This document shows positions 5,926 through 17,107 of a DNA stretch of 17,107 bases, one piece after another; position 1 is the first letter of the stretch, and each line of letters opens with the position of its first letter. Source of the stretch: CAVPGH01 sp046726955 (GTDB lineage Bacteria > Acidobacteriota > Vicinamibacteria > Fen-336); NCBI GenBank assembly GCA_046726955.1, contig JBKPBQ010000013.1, positions 1-17,107 of the forward strand, given 5' to 3'. The notes under the pieces are model-generated. The model ran no database searches. It was not told where the DNA came from and worked only from the letters and a program-made list of their open reading frames with translations. Made by a program: the position numbers and the translations under genes.

Positions 5926-8900
5926 TCATGGCCAGCGCATCGCGGGATCGCCCAGCAGGTTGTAGATCGACAGCATGTAGGCGGGATGCTGTGCCGCACG
6001 GTAGGCGCGGCGGGCCAGCACGACCGCGTCGCCGAGCCGCGCGGCCCGGCCCTGGCGCTGGCCGAAGAAGGCCTCGGCCAGGGGCTCGGCGAGGTCGTTC
6101 TCGGACATCCCGCTCGGCGCCCACACCGCCGCCGCGCCGCCCCCCGGCTGGCGCAGCAGCAGCTCGCCGAGCGTCGGGTACCCGGGGAGCGCGCTGCTGC
6201 CCGCGAGGCAGGTCATGGCCACGAGCACGGTCGGACGGTCCGCGTTGGCGAGCGCGGGCACGTCGGCCGAGGTGAGCACGCCCTCGTCGGCGAGCCGGTC
6301 GTAGCCGCCGTGGCCGAAGTAGACGACGTCGCCCGTGCCCTGGTCGATGCCCCCGAGCAGCGCGTTGCGCACGCCCGCCAGCCCGTGGACCGAGAGGTAG
6401 GCGCGCGAGATCGAGGTCCCGCCCGAGAGCCGGGCGGCCACACCCTCGCTGCTCCGAGGGAAGTTGCCGGCGTTGTCCGGGTCGTCCGCGACCAGGAGGA
6501 CGCTCCGCGCCCACGGCTCTTCCCGGGCCGCCTCGCGGGCCTGGATCTTCCGGATCATCTCCGCGAGCTCGCCTGCAGTCGTGACCGGCAGCCGGCCAAT
6601 CGCGAGCTCGCGGGCGTCGGGCTTCCTCGTCTCCACGAACCAGCCGTCGGACGCGAACAGCCCCGAGGGTGTCGTCGCCATCATGGGCGGGATCAGGTTG
6701 TCGCCGAAGCCCAGGCGATCCTTGTAGTCGTACGTCCCGTCGCCCACCAGCACGACGTAGCGCGGCGCGCCCGTCCACTTCGCGCGGGCATAGGCCAGAA
6801 ACCGCTGCAGGGCCACGGGGCTCGCGATGCCGTCGTTGAACTCGTCGTAGACGTCCTCGATGTCCACGACCCGCGACGTGAGATCGGAGCGATAGTCGGC
6901 GAGGGCCTGCGCTCCGTCGCGCAGCGCGGCGGTCGTGATCAGCAGGTAGTCGGCGCGGTTCTCCTCCCGGCGCAAGTCCGACGGCGCGTCGGCGAGGACG
7001 CGGGCGGGATTGGCAAGGGCGTCGGGAGTGAGGGCGACGAAGACCGCCTCGGGGTCGATCGCGGCCGCGACGATCCCGTACGTGCCGTCGGACAGCGGCG
7101 CCACCGGAGCCGCGACGATCGCCGGCCGGGCGGGCGCGGTCACGTCGAAGAGCATGATGTCGGGCCGGGTGAAGCCGGAGACGAGCACGGCACGGGCGCC
7201 GGACACCGGGAACTCGAGCTCGTTGCCGTGGGCCCGGTAGGTGCTGGTGTAGCGCACGTCGAACGACTGCAGGTAGAACAAGCTGTAGGGCGCGTCCGTG
7301 TCCGTCAGGCCGTCCACGGTCAAGGTGTTCTCGCCGTCCACGAGCAGGGCGCCATCGAGGTCCACTGTCGTCTCGTGGGGCTCGATGCCGTCCCAGAACG
7401 CCTCGCCGATGGGGACGCCGTTCAGGCTGAAGGTGGCGTGGTGGTCCGGGTCGGCGATCGTGTCCGTGCCGCCCTTGAGGCGGATGGTGATCGAGACGGG
7501 GTCCACGCGAGCCGCCCCGTCCGTGCGGAAGGTGAAGGACTTCGCCCCGTAGCCGGCATAGACGTAGTCCCACACCCAGTAGTCGCCCGTCGGGTCGTTG
7601 TAGACCTCGGGCACGGCGATGAGGTCCTGCTCGACGTGCAGCGTCCGGACGTAGGTCTCGGCCCCCGAAGGCGCGGGCATGCTCGGGAGCGGCTTGGTCG
7701 GCATGAGCAGCGGGCCGCCTTCGCCGGACAAGCGGTAGACGTTGTCGCGCTCGAGGACCGACTGCGGCGCGCGGCCGTAGAACAGGATGCCGATCCCGTC
7801 GGGAGAGGGCGTCACCGCCACCGGCTGGCCGCGGTTCGTCAGCCGCAGCTGCGCGAGCGGCGTCGCTTTGATCCCGAGCGAGGAAGTGGACACGCCGAAG
7901 TAGTGGATGCCGGTCTCGGCCACGCCGAGCTTGACGGCCGGCGCCACGTCGAGTCCGCGCAGGCTCGCCGCGCGCGCCGTCTCCGCCCGCGCCGCCTCGG
8001 CCCGCGCGACGTCGGCGCGCGCTCGCCGTACCTGCTCTCGCTCGCGGTGGGGCGTGCGCGAGTAGCCCTGCCGGGCCAGGACCGTGTCTCCGTCGAGGGC
8101 CGCCTGCTCCTTCATGCTCGCGGGCCGGGCCTCGACCTCGTAGGGCCCGAAGGAACGGCGCTTCCCGGAAGCCTCGACCTCCTCCAGGCGGTAGCGGTGC
8201 CGCTCACCGAGAGCGGCGCCGCCATCGACGTAGCGGTAGACGCCGCCCTGCCGGGCGGTGATGAGAGACGGCAGCAGGCGCTCGTTCACGGGCACCCAGC
8301 GCGCTTCCCGCTCGTCCCATCGCTCGAGGAAGAAGCCGACCGTGCCCAGCTCCGAGCCGGTCGTCCACTCGACGGCCACGGCACCGTGATGGTCGTAGGC
8401 CCGGAAGGAGGCGACGAGGGCCCGCGTCACCAGGATCGTCCCGCGGTAGAAGCCGAAGTTGACGTTGGTCACGGTAGGCCCGAGCGTCACCGTCTCCTGG
8501 CCGTTGTAGCTGGCGGCGAGCGCCCCTTCGGTGCGCTCGAAGGTGGTCTCGTAGCCGGAGAGGACGCCGGACGTATCGGTGATCTGCACGGTGTAGGTGC
8601 CGGCGGGCAGGCCCACGAAGCTGTAGCTGCCGTCGGCCGCGCTCGTGGTCGTGCTCACCACCACTCCGCCCGCGGTGAGGAGCTGGATCGTGACTCCGCT
8701 CAGGCCCGCCTCCGTGTTGTCGACGCCGTTGCGGTTGACGTCGCTGAAGAGACGCCCGGACACGGTGAACGGCGTCGTCGTCCAGTAGCCGAAGTCGATG
8801 TCCAGCCGGTTGGCTCCCCCGGATAGGGCCGGGTTCACGAACCGCTGTTGGCCGTTGGCGGCGTTGCCGTCGAAGTCGGCAGGCAGCACCATGTTGAAGC

Positions 8901-11900
8901 CGGCGAGCGCGGCCTGCGTGTTGTCGATGCTGACGAACCAGCGAGAGCCCGAAGGCAGCCCCGCGAACAGGTAGTGGCCGGCCGCGTCGGTCACCCGCGT
9001 CGCGTAGGGCGCGCCGTCTCCGCCGGCCCCCGGATCGAAGACGCCGTTGTTGTTGACGTCGCGGTAGAGCAGCACCGTGACGCCGCTGATCCCGGGCTCC
9101 GTGCCGTCCTGGATCCCGTTGCCCACGGTCCCGCCGCCCGCGCCGTTGTCGTTCCAGACCGTGTCGCCGATCGAGCGCGTCTGGTTGTAGCCGAAGTGCC
9201 GCACGTCGCTCGGCAGGGTGTAGTCGAGGTTCGTGGTGAGGTTGCCCGTCATCTGGAAGTTGCCGCTCAGCGCGGATGTCGTGGTCCCGTAGAAGTCCGC
9301 GAGGACGCCGGCGTCGTCCGTGATCCGCCAGCTGTAGTTCTTCCCGCCCGGCACGCCCGTGAACTGGAAGCGCCCGTCGGAGCCGGTGGTCGTAGTGGCG
9401 ACCGTGGCCCCGCTGCTGTCGAGCAGGCTGACCGTGACGCCCGCGATGCCGGCCTCGGTGCCGTCCTTGACGCCGTTGTTGGCCGTGCCCGTGGGGAGGC
9501 CGTTGTCCAGCCAGACGCCGTCGGTGATGGTGAAAGTCGAAGCCGGGTTGCGGAAGCCGAAATCGGCATCGACGCGCACGGCACCCGAGGGCAGGTTCGC
9601 ATAGGAGAATAGGGTGAGCGTCGTCGCGCTGTAACCGGACAGTCCGGCCTGGCCGGTGTTGATGGTGACCACCCAGTCGCGGACACCGTTGGCAGGAATG
9701 TTGGTGAACAGGTAGCCGCCGCCGGAGTCGGTCACGGTGGTCGCGACCACGGCCCCGTCCGGCAGGCCGTCGCCGTTCGTGTCCTCGAAGAGCTGGACCG
9801 TGATCCCGGCGAGGCCCGCCTCACCGGGGTTGCGCGCCTGGTCGCTGTTGGCGTCCACCCACACGAGGTCGCCGATGGCGGCCGTATTCGCCGCGGCCCG
9901 GAAGCCGACGTCGGCCTGCACGTAGTCCTGGCCCGCGGCCAGGTTGAAGGAAGCCGTGCGCAGGCTCTGGGGGAAGCGTACCTGCACGTTGTCGATGGCG
10001 GCCAGCTTGCTCGTCTCGAGCACGTCCTGCGTGCGGTAGCGAAGGAAGAACGTGGTGTTGGTGGGGGTCCAGGCCACGGTGTCCGTGAAGGTCTGGGCCG
10101 CGGCCGCGTCGATCGTGCGCAGCGTCGTCCAGGTCGTGCCGTTCGTGCTGTACTCCACGACCACGCGGTCGGAGCCCGCCACGAGGGGGGTGCCCAGCGC
10201 GGTGCCCAGCCAGTCGTACTGCACGTCGATGCTCGTCGCGCCCGTCACGGTCACCGAGCGCTGGATCGACTCGTTGGCGGCGACCGAGGCCGCGGTGTCC
10301 TGGAACTGGATCCGGTTGTTGGCGATGCGGATGTCGCCGGTGGTGGCGACGCCGTCGTCGCCGGTCTCGGTCCAGGCGGTGAGCCAGTTGAGCGTGCCCG
10401 TGTTGCCGGCGAACGAGCCGTTCACGGCGAACGTGTCGCCGACCGTGTCCGTCGTCTGCACGAGGGCGCCGGGCAGGCCCCCGGTGACCTCCACGTAGTA
10501 GCCGGTCCCGGGGGCGACGTCGATGAACGTGTAGCGTCCCTGGGCGTCCGTGGTCGTGACCTGGAGCGGCGTGCCGTAGATGTCCCTGAGCGTCACCTCC
10601 ACGCCGCCGAGCCCCGTCTCCCCGGGATCGAAGACGCCGTCCGCGTCGGAGTCGAGCCAGACCCGGTCGCCCACCGTGCCGCTGCCGCCGCTCGGGACGA
10701 CGGCGATGTTGCGCGCGCTCGCGGTCAGGGTGACGGGCAGCTGCGCGGCTCCGCTCGTCGCGACGTTGACGATGTCGTCGGCCGTGGTCGGGAACGGGTT
10801 GTCGACGGTCACGTTGAACGTCGCGGTCAGCGTCTGGTTGGGGGCGAGCGTGTAGAGGGCGCTGCTGGAAAGGATGTCCGCGGGGTCGCCGCCGGTCGCC
10901 GCGACGTCGTACGTGATCGAGAGGTTGTCGACGAAGAAGGACTCGTTGGCGGCCGTGTCCGTGTACGTGTTCGCGACGAACTGGAAGCTGATCTCCGCGG
11001 TGGCGGTCAGCGTGCCGAGCACGGAGAGGTTGGCCGTGTACGTCCCCGAGGTCGCGCCGGCGATCCCCGTGAAGTTGCCGGCCGCGGTCAAGGGGCACGT
11101 CCACGCGTCCGTGCTCTGGCGGCGGCCGCAGATCCGGATCCCATCGGCGGCGTCGACCCCGGCCGTGGTGCGGTAGCCGAACGTCAGGATCGCCGACGTC
11201 GCGCCGGCCAGGTTCACGCGCCGCTGCACGACCGGCTCGTTGCTGGTGGCGTTGTTCAGGCGCAGCTCGCCGGCCACCACCTGCACGTCGCCGGTGGTGG
11301 CGGTGTTCGTGCCGTCGTTCGTCTCCGTCCAGTTCGTCGCCCACGCCCGCGTGCCGTCGCTGTTCGTGTAGGCGGCCGTGCCGAAGGAGTCGGCGACCGA
11401 CGAGCGGCTGAGCGTCGTGCTCCCGGCCACGGGCGTGACGCCGGGAGGCAGCGCGTCGTAGATCCACACGCGAGTGAGGTTGGCGGTCGCCGTCCCCGGA
11501 TTCGTCACCGTCACCGTGTAGGTGAGCGTGTCTCCCGGGCTGACGGGGGTGGCGAGAGGCACCGACGACGCCTTGCTCAGCTGCATGTTGACCGAGCCGT
11601 CGGTGTAGGCGTTGAACACGAAGTCGCTGGCCTTGAACGTCTGGACGACGCCTCCGACGTTGCGCGTGCCCGTAACCGTCACCTGGTTGCGCGTGAGGGC
11701 GGTGACGGCAAAGGCCGCCGTCGTGCGCGCAGTGAAGGTGATGGTGATCGTCTGGTGCGGCAGGAGGCCGCCGAGCAGGCCCGAGCCCCAGGTCAGGTTG
11801 GGTAGGGCGACGGTGGGGTTCGCCCCCGCCCCGCTTATCGTGGTCAGGTCGGGGAGCGTGATCGTCGCGCTGTTGTTGTCGAAGGTCCAGTTCGCGGGCA

Positions 11901-13794
11901 GGGTGTCGGCGACGCTGACGGCGTCGACGTTGAACTCGTGGGACTGCACGACGAGCGTGTAGGTCACGGTCGTCGCCCCGGCCACCGTCGACACGAGGAC
12001 CGGGCTCGTCGACTTGTCGATGGTGAGCGCGAGGTCCATCCAGTTCTCGGGGCTCGGCAGCACGGTGTAGCCGAGGTCGGAGCCGCCGGCCGCCGTCGCC
12101 TTGTCGGGGTTCTCGCCGTACGCGACGGAGAAGGGGCCCGTGGCCCAGATGTGCGCGCCGGTCAGGTCGCAGGGGCTGCTCGCGAGGTTCCCGGTCCGGC
12201 TCCCCGTGACGTAGAGCGACTCGAGACGATTGGCGACGTAGCCGCCGGACGCCGTGGGCGTGAGGGCGGTCGTTCCCAGCAGCACCTCCATGCTCGCGTC
12301 GGTGTCGGGAACGCCGTCGCCGTTCTTGTCGATGAAGATCGTGGTGTTGTCCTGGGCAGGGGTGATGAAGATCCCGTCGTCGCGTCCCTCCGCGGCGTTG
12401 CAGGCGAGGACCGGGTAGTTGCCCGGCGCCCAGGCCACGGTCTGGTCGTCCACGAGCAGGTAGGACGGGACCAGGCTGTAGCCCCAGTCGTAGTTGCCGC
12501 TGTTCGAGTCGATGTCCGACGTGCCCCAGAACGTCCCGCCGCTGCGCAGGTAGACGCCCGAGCCGTTCGGCACGTAGGCGCCGGTCTTGTTCTGGAAGAA
12601 GCCCCGCTCGCGCGGGGCGAGCGTGAACGAGCCGGTCCCCGTCGTGGTCTGCCAGTTGACCGTGATCGTGTTCGCGGCGTCCGGGTTGTAGACCAGGAGG
12701 TCGGTGTTGCCGGCGGCGGCGCCGTCCGCGGGCGCGTAGTACTCGCGCCCCCAGAAGCCGCGGGGATAGGCGGACACGGCGCGGGTGTTGTACGGGTTGG
12801 AGTTCGCCTCGCCGTAGAAGTACTCCACCTGCAGCGTCTTGTTGCCCAGGATGACCGCGTCCTTGTTGAGGGTGCCGCCGAGGACGCCGTCGCTGTCACG
12901 GTCGAGGACGTAGGTCTGGCCGCGGTTGAGCGTGATCGTGGGAACGAGGCACCCGGGCGCGCAGCTCGTGCGGGCCGTGCGGTAGCCGTTCTGGGGGTTG
13001 AAGGAGTCGAAGGTGCCGTCGCCGTTGAGGTCGAGCTGGAGGATCGTGTTGTCCTCGGTGGCCTGGATCGTGACGATCACGCGCTCGTAGTCGGGGCGGG
13101 TGGCGTCCTCCCCGAAGGGCAGGATGTACCGGACGAGCTGCGGCGCCAGCGGGTAGACCTCCTCCCCGATGGCCGCGCGCACGCCGAGGTCGGGCGGCGG
13201 GTTCGGGCTGTTGATCCACCCCGCGCGGGTGAGGGTGGTGGCGCCGCCGACGACCATGATCCGATCGCGTCCGTCGTAGCAGAAGTTCGGGGTGTTGCGG
13301 AAGACGGGGGTGGCCGGCGCGGGCTGGGCGGTGCAGTTGCCGGCCGCTCCGATGTAGGTGTTGCCGTCGGCGCCCGTGCGCGGCCGCGGGATGGCGGCGC
13401 TCTCGAAGTTGAGCGCCTGCCCCGGGGTCATCGTGTACTTCTCGTCCGCCGTCGCGTCGGGGTTGTTCGCGTCGTAGGTGTAGCCGTTCTCCCAGTGGTC
13501 CACGTAGACCGTCGCGTCGCTCCAGCTCGTGAGCGCGATCAGCGAGTGGGTCGTGTAGTTGCCCGGGATGGGATCGACGGTGGCCTGCACGAGCGGATCG
13601 GTGATGTAGACGAAGACGTCCTCGTCGAAGGGGATGAGGTACTCGGTATAGCCGGCCGGGGCCGCGGAGCGGGCGGGCGGAGCGAGGAAGAGGAGTGCGG
13701 TGGCCAGGGCCGCGGCGCGACAGGGAAGAAGACACGCCGGCCGCAATTCCGGCAGGCGTGCGGCGAGGGAACCCACTGGGCGAATGTTACGCAC
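5926..13794 (-). CDS. giant secreted multidomain protein with C-terminal C25 (gingipain-type) cysteine peptidase
   Basis: The 2622-aa product has a signal peptide (ALATALLFLAPPARSA, ending near residue 45). About residues 46-590 form a beta-rich domain resembling IgGFc-binding-protein-like surface domains. Two DUF11-type beta domains follow (about 590-1030), then five SdrD-B-like repeats starting near 1040, 1305, 1423, 1541 and 1676 (VGDRVWLDSDADG, IGDLVWVDANSD and so on). Next come a FnIII-like domain (about 1790-1885), an Arg/Ala/Glu-rich helix (about 1910-1948), a beta-rich prodomain-like segment, and a C25 peptidase domain (about 2200-2622). The predicted catalytic pair is His2495 in FGHGG and Cys2529 in AMTCLAG. 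No C-terminal sorting domain of the type IX system is visible, and the protein ends just after NLLGDPAMRWP. Start GTG 13794 lacks a clear ribosome site; GTG 13776 and a TTG further in are alternatives. It abuts the RiPP genes and may serve them. Confidence 0.88.
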   Translation of the reverse strand: MRNIRPVGSLAARLPELRPACLLPCRAAALATALLFLAPPARSAAPAGYTEYLIPFDEDVFVYITDPLVQATVDPIPGNYTTHSLIALTSWSDATVYVDHWENGYTYDANNPDATADEKYTMTPGQALNFESAAIPRPRTGADGNTYIGAAGNCTAQPAPATPVFRNTPNFCYDGRDRIMVVGGATTLTRAGWINSPNPPPDLGVRAAIGEEVYPLAPQLVRYILPFGEDATRPDYERVIVTIQATEDNTILQLDLNGDGTFDSFNPQNGYRTARTSCAPGCLVPTITLNRGQTYVLDRDSDGVLGGTLNKDAVILGNKTLQVEYFYGEANSNPYNTRAVSAYPRGFWGREYYAPADGAAAGNTDLLVYNPDAANTITVNWQTTTGTGSFTLAPRERGFFQNKTGAYVPNGSGVYLRSGGTFWGTSDIDSNSGNYDWGYSLVPSYLLVDDQTVAWAPGNYPVLACNAAEGRDDGIFITPAQDNTTIFIDKNGDGVPDTDASMEVLLGTTALTPTASGGYVANRLESLYVTGSRTGNLASSPCDLTGAHIWATGPFSVAYGENPDKATAAGGSDLGYTVLPSPENWMDLALTIDKSTSPVLVSTVAGATTVTYTLVVQSHEFNVDAVSVADTLPANWTFDNNSATITLPDLTTISGAGANPTVALPNLTWGSGLLGGLLPHQTITITFTARTTAAFAVTALTRNQVTVTGTRNVGGVVQTFKASDFVFNAYTDGSVNMQLSKASSVPLATPVSPGDTLTYTVTVTNPGTATANLTRVWIYDALPPGVTPVAGSTTLSRSSVADSFGTAAYTNSDGTRAWATNWTETNDGTNTATTGDVQVVAGELRLNNATSNEPVVQRRVNLAGATSAILTFGYRTTAGVDAADGIRICGRRQSTDAWTCPLTAAGNFTGIAGATSGTYTANLSVLGTLTATAEISFQFVANTYTDTAANESFFVDNLSITYDVAATGGDPADILSSSALYTLAPNQTLTATFNVTVDNPFPTTADDIVNVATSGAAQLPVTLTASARNIAVVPSGGSGTVGDRVWLDSDADGVFDPGETGLGGVEVTLRDIYGTPLQVTTTDAQGRYTFIDVAPGTGYYVEVTGGLPGALVQTTDTVGDTFAVNGSFAGNTGTLNWLTAWTETGDDGVATTGDIRIANNRIQFQDTAASVAANESIQRSVTVTGATSIDVQYDWLGTALGTPLVAGSDRVVVEYSTNGTTWTTLRTIDAAAAQTFTDTVAWTPTNTTFFLRYRTQDVLETSKLAAIDNVQVRFPQSLRTASFNLAAGQDYVQADVGFRAAANTAAIGDLVWVDANSDQARNPGEAGLAGITVQLFEDTNGDGLPDGAVVATTVTDSGGGYLFTNIPANGVRDWVVTINTGQAGLSGYSATTLTLFSYANLPSGAVRVDADFGFRNPASTFTITDGVWLDNGLPTGTANNGVKDGTEAGIAGVTVSLLDSSGATVATTTTGSDGRFQFTGVPGGKNYSWRITDDAGVLADFYGTTTSALSGNFQMTGNLTTNLDYTLPSDVRHFGYNQTRSIGDTVWNDNGAGGGTVGNGIQDGTEPGISGVTVLLYRDVNNNGVFDPGAGGDGAPYATRVTDAAGHYLFAGLPSGSRWFVSIDNTQAALAGFNMVLPADFDGNAANGQQRFVNPALSGGANRLDIDFGYWTTTPFTVSGRLFSDVNRNGVDNTEAGLSGVTIQLLTAGGVVVSTTTSAADGSYSFVGLPAGTYTVQITDTSGVLSGYETTFERTEGALAASYNGQETVTLGPTVTNVNFGFYRGTILVTRALVASFRAYDHHGAVAVEWTTGSELGTVGFFLERWDEREARWVPVNERLLPSLITARQGGVYRYVDGGAALGERHRYRLEEVEASGKRRSFGPYEVEARPASMKEQAALDGDTVLARQGYSRTPHREREQVRRARADVARAEAARAETARAASLRGLDVAPAVKLGVAETGIHYFGVSTSSLGIKATPLAQLRLTNRGQPVAVTPSPDGIGILFYGRAPQSVLERDNVYRLSGEGGPLLMPTKPLPSMPAPSGAETYVRTLHVEQDLIAVPEVYNDPTGDYWVWDYVYAGYGAKSFTFRTDGAARVDPVSITIRLKGGTDTIADPDHHATFSLNGVPIGEAFWDGIEPHETTVDLDGALLVDGENTLTVDGLTDTDAPYSLFYLQSFDVRYTSTYRAHGNELEFPVSGARAVLVSGFTRPDIMLFDVTAPARPAIVAAPVAPLSDGTYGIVAAAIDPEAVFVALTPDALANPARVLADAPSDLRREENRADYLLITTAALRDGAQALADYRSDLTSRVVDIEDVYDEFNDGIASPVALQRFLAYARAKWTGAPRYVVLVGDGTYDYKDRLGFGDNLIPPMMATTPSGLFASDGWFVETRKPDARELAIGRLPVTTAGELAEMIRKIQAREAAREEPWARSVLLVADDPDNAGNFPRSSEGVAARLSGGTSISRAYLSVHGLAGVRNALLGGIDQGTGDVVYFGHGGYDRLADEGVLTSADVPALANADRPTVLVAMTCLAGSSALPGYPTLGELLLRQPGGGAAAVWAPSGMSENDLAEPLAEAFFGQRQGRAARLGDAVVLARRAYRAAQHPAYMLSIYNLLGDPAMRWP

Positions 13795-13933
13795 TTGCAG
13801 CGTTTGCGGGGACCAGCCTGGCCCAGCTTGTGATCGCCGTCACGTCCACACGTGTCACCTGAGAGGACAACGGTCCTCCTCGGCCGGCTATTCGAGCAAC
13901 GCTGATGCCACGCGGGGGAAGCCGGTCGAGGGA
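13795..13933. other. intergenic spacer between kinase and C25 peptidase genes
   Basis: This 139-nt gap is the longest inside the minus-strand gene set and is where a promoter for the peptidase/RiPP genes would be expected. A small perfect hairpin (CACGT-CCAC-ACGTG, 13841-13854) is present, but it has no T-run. I see no convincing -35/-10 pair on the minus strand. Confidence 0.4.
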
Positions 13934-16549
<2,616 letters not shown>

Positions 16550-16588
16550 CGCGTGGCTCGCTGCGAGTCTAGCTCACTCCGTCGGCGC

Positions 16589-17107
16589 TCACTGAAGCGG
16601 CGAGCTGAGGTAGAGGCCGTTCAGACTGCGGAGGTGCCCGTACGCATAGGAGCGACCGTCGGGGGTCACGAGGATGCGGCTCTCTCCTACATGAGCGGCG
16701 GGGAGCGATCGCGGCGGCCCGGCCCAGCGGTGCGTCCTTCCGGTCGCGACCTCGACGCGCTCGACGACGGGTGAGTCCTCGCCATAGCGGGCGATCATCA
16801 GCTCGCGGCCGTCCGGCGTCCAGCACAGCGGCACGTCGTCGTCTCCGAGGCCGGGCACCGGCGTGGGCTCGCCGCCTCCCAGCGGATAGACGGCCGGGAC
16901 CTCGTCCGGGCCCAGGGCCACGACCCGCCGGCCGTCGGGGGAAACGGGCCGGCCGAGCTTCGCGAGCGTGACGCCTTCGCCCGTGGCGGGGGTGGGCGGA
17001 CCTCCGCCGACGTCCTGGACGTACAGCCGCTGCCGGTCGCTCGCGTCGGCGCCCGCGATGACCACGCGCCGACCGGAGGGATCCCACACCGCGCGGACGT
17101 ATCGAAC
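16589..17107 (-). CDS. second kinase/propeller paralogue, C-terminal part only (runs off the window)
   Basis: The frame enters at the right edge and ends at TGA 16591-16589, giving 172 visible residues. They align without gaps to the C-terminal end of the neighbouring kinase protein. I count about 121 of 172 identical residues (roughly 70%), including VTLAKLGRPVSPDGRRVVAL, DVPLCWTPDG, LVTPDG, SYAYG and LYLSSPL. The visible part is therefore the last blades of the TolB/WD40-like propeller. An N-terminal kinase domain beyond the window is expected but not seen. Its stop lies 39 nt before the next kinase ATG, so the pair is probably a tandem duplication in one transcript. Confidence 0.85.
   Translation of the reverse strand, partial: VRYVRAVWDPSGRRVVIAGADASDRQRLYVQDVGGGPPTPATGEGVTLAKLGRPVSPDGRRVVALGPDEVPAVYPLGGGEPTPVPGLGDDDVPLCWTPDGRELMIARYGEDSPVVERVEVATGRTHRWAGPPRSLPAAHVGESRILVTPDGRSYAYGHLRSLNGLYLSSPLQ
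16941..16975 (-). repeat. exact 35-nt repeat shared by the tandem kinase genes (copy 2)
   Basis: This is identical to 14286-14320. Flanking bases diverge, including synonymous sites, so this block is unusually conserved compared with the rest of the paralogous C-termini. Confidence 0.9.

Noticed and set aside
5881..8826. 981-codon open frame on the plus strand opposite the C25 peptidase gene
   Set aside because: Rich in Arg, Gly, Val, His and Asp with no domain or signal; it is the antisense shadow expected from high-GC codon bias, and the minus-strand frame has clear domains and catalytic motifs.
13841..13854. Palindromic hairpin CACGT-CCAC-ACGTG as a terminator or operator
   Set aside because: No T-tract, short stem, and no second copy elsewhere in the window to suggest a regulator site.

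Overview
The window is very GC-rich bacterial DNA with tightly packed genes and strong G/C preference at third codon positions. The gene content is a soluble-kinase-domain Ser/Thr kinase fused through one membrane helix to a TolB/WD40-like propeller (present twice), FG-GAP/PQQ-type secreted propellers, an SdrD-B/DUF11/C25 secreted giant, and a PqqD / radical SAM-SPASM / HPr-kinase-like peptide-modification locus. This combination is most familiar from Acidobacteriota (e.g. Thermoanaerobaculia-like lineages), with Myxococcota or related groups as alternatives. The assignment is inferred from gene families, not from a marker gene. No rRNA, tRNA, CRISPR array or insertion sequence was recognised.

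Layout. (1) Positions 1-243: a possible 3' end of an upstream gene (3-62, weak), then a short AT-richer leader. (2) Plus strand, 244-3355: a two-gene unit coding for an 882-aa secreted FG-GAP + PQQ-like double-propeller protein and a ~150-aa secreted beta-rich protein whose ribosome site overlaps the preceding stop codon. (3) Minus strand, read leftward from the right edge: the 3' part of one kinase/propeller gene (17107-16589), a complete paralogous kinase/propeller gene (16549-13934), a 7.9-kb gene for a secreted multidomain C25 (gingipain-type) cysteine peptidase (13794-5926), a PqqD-like peptide chaperone (5875-5591), a radical SAM/SPASM enzyme (5591-4455), a 54-residue Cys-containing precursor peptide (4452-4288) and an HPr-kinase-like protein (frame open from about 4324, annotated GTG at 4162, to 3380). 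The two strands converge at about 3356-3379.

How the genes fit together. The pqqD-like gene, the radical SAM gene and the peptide gene are physically coupled: stop and start codons overlap (TGATG) or lie 2 nt apart. Together they form a compact RiPP (ribosomally made, post-translationally modified peptide) locus. The peptide has a YxxP-type leader motif expected to bind a PqqD-type recognition domain, three Cys residues that could be thioether donors, and a C-terminal Ser. That Ser next to an HprK-like kinase gene recalls lasso-peptide kinases that phosphorylate a C-terminal Ser, and this is the most testable idea in the window. The C25 peptidase gene directly abuts pqqD and may encode the secreted partner or processing enzyme, but this is inference. 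No dedicated exporter is visible inside the window.
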